From contig JAATFH010000348.1 in NCBI GenBank assembly GCA_015655315.1, forward strand, positions 1 through 41,353: DNA of 41,353 bases, read 5' to 3'. Below the pieces are notes generated by a model that ran no database searches, had not been told where the DNA came from, and saw nothing but the letters and a program-made list of their open reading frames with translations. Below, in pieces: positions 35,985 to 41,353 of this stretch (position 1 is its first letter; every line of letters starts with the position of its first letter). A program made the position numbers and the translations under genes. This stretch comes from Terriglobales bacterium. GTDB taxonomy: Bacteria > Acidobacteriota > Terriglobia > Terriglobales > Acidobacteriaceae.

Positions 35985-38900
35985 TCAGAAAATGATCTTT
36001 AGTCCAAATTGCGTATTGAATGGTTCTCCGGGGCCTATGCCGGGAGCGCCGTTATAGTCGCCGATCGTATCGGAGATCACACCGAAACCATCGCCGACTG
36101 TATTCGAGGGTGGAGCAAGGTTCTTGCGGTTGAAGACATTGAACAGTTCAGCGCGGAACTGTATTTTCACCCACTCTCCAATGCTTCCGGTCTTGAATAC
36201 CGAGAGATCCACATCTTCAAATCCCTGCCCAAAGAGCTGATTGCGTCGGGAGGTGCCGGCGAATGTACCTGCAGGACCGTCTACAAAAGAAGCTGGATTC
36301 ACCCAGGTCACCTGTTGGTCTGCGAAGTCATGGCTAACGCCCGCGTACGGATCATGCAGAACCTGCGTAGCGCGCTGATATCCTTCGCCGGTCCCCGAAT
36401 TGTCGCTGGAACTATAAACGGAAAAGGGTTCGCCACCGTGGAGCGAGACCAGACTGTTGACCTGCCATCCATGTGAAAGCCAATGTGGACCAGCGGATGA
36501 ACCGGGGATATCGTAGATGAAATAGGCATTGAAGGTATTTCTGACGTCGTAGTCACTGTTTCCATAATCACCCTGGATGTTCGTGCTGTCCTGGGGAAGC
36601 GTATTGCGCCACTGCGTCCCTTCATCCAGACTGTGACTCCATGTATAAGAAGCCTGAGAACTAAGTCCATGCCAGCTTCGTAAACGTACTACTGCCTGTA
36701 AGCCGTTGTAATTGGAGTTCCCCGCGCTGGCAGCTTCATTAATAGCCCCGAAGTTGGGGAAGGCGGAGTAATAGGGGCGACTGATCTGTTGTATGTAAGG
36801 ATCAATATTTGATCCTGCAACATTAAGTGCAGGTTGATTGATATCTCGGAGTAGAATCAGCTTCCTGCCCGAGCTTCCAACGTAACCCAGCTGTGTGACT
36901 ATTTTTGACCCGAAGCTTCGTTGAATATTCAGGCTGTAATTCAGATTATGTGGGTTGCGTAGATTCTGGTTTACCGAGAAAAGTCCGCATGGGCTGACAT
37001 TGTCGGGGGTGACTACGCATGCAGTTGTGGGATCGACGCCTGTCGGAGCAAGCAACTGCCCGGGCACGATAACTTGCGTTGGAATACCTAGAGTCAGGAC
37101 GGGACTTGGACCTGCGGGGTTTCCCTGCAGACCGACGGCACCGCCGTTGCCTGGGTTCTGTGACAGGAAAATATTCAAGTTAGGAGTGTCGAAAAATAGT
37201 CCTACTCCGCCGCGAATAACAGTGTTGCCATTTTCTTCTGGCTGCCAGGCGAAACCCACACGCGGGCTTACGCTCGTATACTGTGCCGGATAAACGGAAT
37301 CGATGCCGTTGCCTTGAAAGACGATGCCACCCTTGTTAGGAACAAATACGGAAAGATCCTTGTTGCCGTTGTGCAAAGGACCTTCGTAGTCATAGCGCAA
37401 GCCATAGTTCAGGTTGAATTTGCGCGAAAGCTGCCACGCATCTTGCCCGAAGAGCGCGAAGGTATTGACGAATACCTGCCGCTCCGGATTTCCGCGAGCG
37501 ATAGTACCGCTGTCGAGATACCCACCGAGAAAGTCGGCAAGGATAAGAGTATTGGTATCCGCGTTTAAATCGGTTGCGGTTGCTGTTGTAGGTACCCCCC
37601 ATGGCCCACGTTTTCCCGAAAACGTAAATGAACCCCTCTGGTTGGTGTGATAGAACTCGTCTAATTGCACTTGGCGGAACTCGCCGCCAAAGCGGAATTG
37701 ATGCGCGCCCACTGTCCACGAGAGTGCATCCGTTATATGTCCTGTGATGTCGTTGCGGCCCAGTGGAGGAGTTAGGCCAACTTCTCCGAGTTGCGACGTT
37801 GCCTGCTGCCCGAGCTTAATTTCCGGCGCGCCGAAAATACCCGCGCCGGTATTGAAGCCTAGCGAGATAGGATCGAAATCGGTATTAAAGTCGAGGAATA
37901 CCTGGTCGAAATAGTTCACGCCAACGAGAACCTGATTCGTAATTGAGGGCGAGAGCTGTGAATTGACAACAATCGCATAGTTTTGAACATGCGTCGGCGC
38001 AGTCTGGTAATACCACTTCAGGTCCGAGCCCACCGGTGCTGCGGAGTTCCCTTCGCCTGAGAACCAGTGAAAGGAAATGCTGTTGTGATCGTTGATGGTA
38101 TAGTCCGCTTTAATAATGCCGTTGTAGCTATATCCATCCTCAGGGTCGGGGCTGCTGTAATTGTTTGGAGTTGCCGGCCCATTGAGCGCGCTTGCCGGCC
38201 AGAGCGTATTCAGTAGAGCTTCCGTGGCACTGTTGACCGGGACATTATGCTCTGCAAGTAAAGCTTTTGCCTCTGCCTGATAAGCCAGTGATGGCTGAGT
38301 AGCCCTGCCGGAAAGCCCAATGACGAAACGCTGCTTCTCAAAAGCTCCAAAGAAGAACAGCTTATCGCGAAGAATCGGACCACCTATCGATCCACCGGCA
38401 TTGTAGTTACGCACTTTTTGCTTGCTGTCCTGAAACGGAGAACCGGCTCCGAAGAACTCGTTCCTATCGAAGTAATAAGCAGTTCCGTGAAACCGATTCG
38501 TGCCCGACTTAAGACCTAAATTGATCGTGCCACCGGGATTGCGACCCGCTTCAGGTGCGGACTGCGTCTGCACAGAAAAAGATTCGATGGCATCGACGGG
38601 TAGTATCACCCCGGCAATTCCCGAGACGCCGCTCTGATTGACGGCGGGAATGTTGTGCCATGCGTCGTTGTTGTCGACACCGTCGATCTGCCAGTTGAGC
38701 TGATTTGTTCGCGCACCATTCAGGGAGCCATCGGTGCCATTCGCGGAGTAACCGGCAAAGCCCGGTGTCAATGCAATCAGCCGAGTGAAGTCTCTGCAAT
38801 TCAGCGAAATATCCTGGCCCGATCGTTCCGCAATGGTGCTGGTCTGCGTGGGCGATGTTGTATCCAGAGCCAGAGCTGAAGCTGCCACCTCAATAGTCGT

Positions 38901-39260
38901 GCTCTGCGTAGCTGGCGAGACCTTGACCGGCAAGTTATAAACGGAACCCGCGGATACGGGAACTTTGTTTGTTTTTACTGTCTCGAAGCCGGGGGCAGAG
39001 ACCGTGATGGTGTAAGTACCTAGAGGAATATCCTGGAAGGAAAACTCTCCAGCGCTGGAAGAGACAGTTTGACGCAGCTGGCCTGTACCGTCATTGACGG
39101 CTTGCACGTTTGCACTCGCTACGGCCGCGCCTGACGGGTCCGTCACAATGCCACTGATCCCACCACGAAATGTCTGCGCTCTCCCCAATGGGGCGAAGAA
39201 CGTGAATACAGCAATAACGATGCTAATGTTCTGCAACCATCGCGTGATTCGAAAATGCAT
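35985..39260 (-). CDS. Oar-like TonB-dependent receptor with carboxypeptidase regulatory-like domain
   Basis: GGISGIVTDPSGAAVASANVQAVN...ERSGQDISLNCRDFTRLIALTPG; C-terminal EPFNTQFGLKIIF. Confidence 0.93.
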   Translation of the reverse strand: MHFRITRWLQNISIVIAVFTFFAPLGRAQTFRGGISGIVTDPSGAAVASANVQAVNDGTGQLRQTVSSSAGEFSFQDIPLGTYTITVSAPGFETVKTNKVPVSAGSVYNLPVKVSPATQSTTIEVAASALALDTTSPTQTSTIAERSGQDISLNCRDFTRLIALTPGFAGYSANGTDGSLNGARTNQLNWQIDGVDNNDAWHNIPAVNQSGVSGIAGVILPVDAIESFSVQTQSAPEAGRNPGGTINLGLKSGTNRFHGTAYYFDRNEFFGAGSPFQDSKQKVRNYNAGGSIGGPILRDKLFFFGAFEKQRFVIGLSGRATQPSLAYQAEAKALLAEHNVPVNSATEALLNTLWPASALNGPATPNNYSSPDPEDGYSYNGIIKADYTINDHNSISFHWFSGEGNSAAPVGSDLKWYYQTAPTHVQNYAIVVNSQLSPSITNQVLVGVNYFDQVFLDFNTDFDPISLGFNTGAGIFGAPEIKLGQQATSQLGEVGLTPPLGRNDITGHITDALSWTVGAHQFRFGGEFRQVQLDEFYHTNQRGSFTFSGKRGPWGVPTTATATDLNADTNTLILADFLGGYLDSGTIARGNPERQVFVNTFALFGQDAWQLSRKFNLNYGLRYDYEGPLHNGNKDLSVFVPNKGGIVFQGNGIDSVYPAQYTSVSPRVGFAWQPEENGNTVIRGGVGLFFDTPNLNIFLSQNPGNGGAVGLQGNPAGPSPVLTLGIPTQVIVPGQLLAPTGVDPTTACVVTPDNVSPCGLFSVNQNLRNPHNLNYSLNIQRSFGSKIVTQLGYVGSSGRKLILLRDINQPALNVAGSNIDPYIQQISRPYYSAFPNFGAINEAASAGNSNYNGLQAVVRLRSWHGLSSQASYTWSHSLDEGTQWRNTLPQDSTNIQGDYGNSDYDVRNTFNAYFIYDIPGSSAGPHWLSHGWQVNSLVSLHGGEPFSVYSSSDNSGTGEGYQRATQVLHDPYAGVSHDFADQQVTWVNPASFVDGPAGTFAGTSRRNQLFGQGFEDVDLSVFKTGSIGEWVKIQFRAELFNVFNRKNLAPPSNTVGDGFGVISDTIGDYNGAPGIGPGEPFNTQFGLKIIF

Positions 39261-39297
39261 CTTAGACCTCCAAGAATAAGGGTGGATCGATTTCTGA

Positions 39298-39311
39298 CGG
39301 GATGGATCCCG
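39298..39311. promoter_or_regulatory. Palindrome CGGGATGGATCCCG between LanC-like and TonB receptor genes
   Basis: Perfect 6-bp arms around GG. Confidence 0.3.
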
Positions 39312-39351
39312 CTCAGATCGCTACTTAGTTCAACTACAAGGCACAGGAACA

Positions 39352-40866
39352 TCAAGGAAGATATAGAAACGTGTTGGCTGATCTCCACTGCTTAGCCCTA
39401 AGATCTTCATTCCTGTTACTCGGGAACGGGTTATCAGGAAAGAGAATCGCCTGGTACTGACCTTTTTGAGCAAGAGCTGCGTGAAGCAGGGCCGTACCGA
39501 TACCGGAAGCGCCGATGGAATATCCCGTCTCAGCAGTAACCTCCCACGGCTTTACCCGTGTCCATGCCTGGTACCAGCGATAACCACTACCATCCAGATC
39601 TGTCTGGCGACCTAGTGCCTGATCGGCAACTCGATTCGCGAAGGCATAATATTCCGTCTTTCCCGTTGCTGCCCATAGGCCAAGAAAGAACTCCGTTACG
39701 CCAGCTGAACCGCAGCACTGGCAAACTACATTCCAGAAGCCGGGCGCCAATCTGTCAGGAATATTGCTGGTGATTACACCACGAGCAAGCCGCTCCGTCC
39801 AGTCCAGATATTCCCTATTTTTAGTTACTTTGTAGAGCTGATAGAAGAGCCTTGCCGTTCCTGCCGGCCCGTGGCAAAAGCCGAGATAGTAGAGATCAGG
39901 CAGGTCGGGATAGCGGTAAGAGATCAGGGTGCTGTCGCCACGTACCGTCGCAATCTTTTGTAGATGCAGTGCTCCCTGTTCGGCTGCGTCGAGAAACTGC
40001 GTTTTGCCTGTGTCTTCATATAAGCGGGCAAGAACATAGGCAACGCCTGCAGTTCCCAACTCGAAGTTAGGAAAATAAGTTTCCTTCGGAAGGCCCAAGA
40101 CCTCGGACGGAGCGCCTTTCCAGCTCAGACCTCCGTCAGGATGCGGCAGGGCGATTTCCAACAGATGCTCACCACCGCGGTCGGCGAGAGCAAGATATGC
40201 GTCTTTCTCAAAGAGACGCGCCGCATACAGCAGATAGAGAATGATGCTGCCGTCACCGATGATTCCGGGAGCGGACGACCATGCCACACCTGCCCCGGCG
40301 GGTTTCGCCGCATCTGCAATATATTGGGTAGACGCGAGGGCTGCCTCTTTATATCGCGGATCGCCAGTGGCTTTCCATGTCTCCGCCAGAACAAAGGCGA
40401 GCCCGGAAAGACCGTTGTAGAAAGAGAGGTTCATTCCCGGAAGGCGTTCCTTGCCGGCTGGCAAATCATGCCAGGTTGCGGCGAGAAAGTCAGCTCCGCG
40501 TGTTGCGTCTCCCAGATAAGACGAGTCGTTGGTGGCCTTAGCCAGTTGCAGAAAGAAGAGCACTGTTCCGGCGCTGCCGCTGTAAATGCCATTGATGGGA
40601 GAAACCGTGGTGAGCTTTTCCGGATGATCGGGCTCGGGTAGCCAGTAGCTGCCATGGTCGGTTTTCCGCTCCGCGGTACGAACCCATCGGGCTGTTTCTA
40701 CTGCGGCGCTCAGAAAATTGGGGTCGACATAGAAGCTGGTTGGCCGTGCATCGGTCGCCTCTGCCCAACCTGATAAAGACGGACCCGCGATTGCCGTAAC
40801 AACCCCGGTCTGCAAAAAGGTTCGTCGAGACACCCTGAATAATTCGTTCGTTGAACGAGCATGCAT
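39352..40866 (-). CDS. Tat-exported LanC-like (lanthionine synthetase C family) protein
   Basis: SRRTFLQTGVVTAIAGPSLSGWAEA Tat signal; repeated GxxG barrel motifs (SGSAGT, NGLSGLAF, LGTAGVAYVLARLYEDTG); FCHGPAG and CQCCGSAG. Confidence 0.88.
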   Translation of the reverse strand: MHARSTNELFRVSRRTFLQTGVVTAIAGPSLSGWAEATDARPTSFYVDPNFLSAAVETARWVRTAERKTDHGSYWLPEPDHPEKLTTVSPINGIYSGSAGTVLFFLQLAKATNDSSYLGDATRGADFLAATWHDLPAGKERLPGMNLSFYNGLSGLAFVLAETWKATGDPRYKEAALASTQYIADAAKPAGAGVAWSSAPGIIGDGSIILYLLYAARLFEKDAYLALADRGGEHLLEIALPHPDGGLSWKGAPSEVLGLPKETYFPNFELGTAGVAYVLARLYEDTGKTQFLDAAEQGALHLQKIATVRGDSTLISYRYPDLPDLYYLGFCHGPAGTARLFYQLYKVTKNREYLDWTERLARGVITSNIPDRLAPGFWNVVCQCCGSAGVTEFFLGLWAATGKTEYYAFANRVADQALGRQTDLDGSGYRWYQAWTRVKPWEVTAETGYSIGASGIGTALLHAALAQKGQYQAILFPDNPFPSNRNEDLRAKQWRSANTFLYLP

Positions 40867-41016
40867 CTGCTTTTCCTCTCTTTTCTAAGGCGGCCACCCA
40901 AGTGGACGGTTCTGTGTCGGAAAGTCGGACTCAGAAACAGAAAAGACATCGCTGAACATGCGCATGAAGATTAAGTTTGAATGGTGTTAAATGCATGCGT
41001 CTCCAACAAACCAGCG

Positions 41017-41034
41017 CCTGATTGATTGATCAGG
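41017..41034. promoter_or_regulatory. Palindrome CCTGAT-TGATTG-ATCAGG upstream of the LanC-like gene
   Basis: Perfect 6-bp arms. Confidence 0.3.
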
Positions 41035-41259
41035 ACGAAGTAAGGTGCCGAAGGACAACAGCCCAATGCTGAAGAGCAGCTTAGAAGAACTTGAGGAGAT
41101 GCACGGGCAGGCGGCTAGTCTAGGTGGAGACAACAGAAAAGGCGGGATATAACTTGCTTTAACATCACGTGGATTTGAAAGTAACGCAACGATACTCTAT
41201 TTTGCAAGAAAATTTGTTTTCGTCTGCAATATGCAGAAGGTAAAGCACTATAGGCACTA

Positions 41260-41353
41260 GGTCGTATCGACAGAACACCTCGGTTGTCATCCTGAGCGGA
41301 GTATGACGCGCTTTTTGCGTCATACGCAGTCGAAGGATCTGCTTTTCCCTGAC
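41260..41353. mobile_element. MITE/REP-like palindromic element, copy 2 (truncated by window end)
   Basis: GGTCGTATCGACAGAACACCTCGGTTGTCATCCTGAGCGGAGTATGACGCGCTTTTTGCGTCATACGCAGTCGAAGGATCTGCTTTTCCC matches the reverse complement of 10107-10196. Confidence 0.75.

Noticed and set aside
1-41353. CRISPR arrays, tRNA/rRNA genes, transposases, phage genes
   Set aside because: Looked for regularly spaced repeats and hallmark sequences; none recognised. tRNA absence was by eye only, and tRNAscan would be decisive.

Overview
The 41.35 kb window is chromosomal DNA that looks acidobacterial, judging from the ADOP-type duplicated permease, Oar/CarboxypepD_reg TonB receptors, UnbV/ASPIC-VCBS proteins and Tat substrates. 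The taxon is an inference. Left part (0-14.6 kb): NtrB/NtrC-like pair, rph, lacD, pgeF, HU/IHF, sppA, a Tat serine hydrolase, a dolichyl-phosphate-glucose-type glycosyltransferase, proline dehydrogenase and an ADOP permease. Right part (14.7-41 kb) is more accessory: an AraC/TonB siderophore receptor/PepSY/small membrane protein locus; a VCBS/UnbV protein; two full-length paralogous secreted proteins (parvulin-like + VCBS + UnbV) flanking a CusF-like/SCO1 fusion and converging on a TonB receptor with a Met-rich 'MMGMGMDGMTMM' stretch (candidate copper-handling locus); LysR/EamA/DUF1624; and a Tat-exported LanC-like protein with a CHG...CCG cysteine set upstream of a second Oar-like TonB receptor. 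A MITE/REP-like nested palindromic element occurs at about 9989-10200 and again in opposite orientation at the right edge (41260-41353). No rRNA, tRNA, CRISPR array or transposase was recognised by eye.
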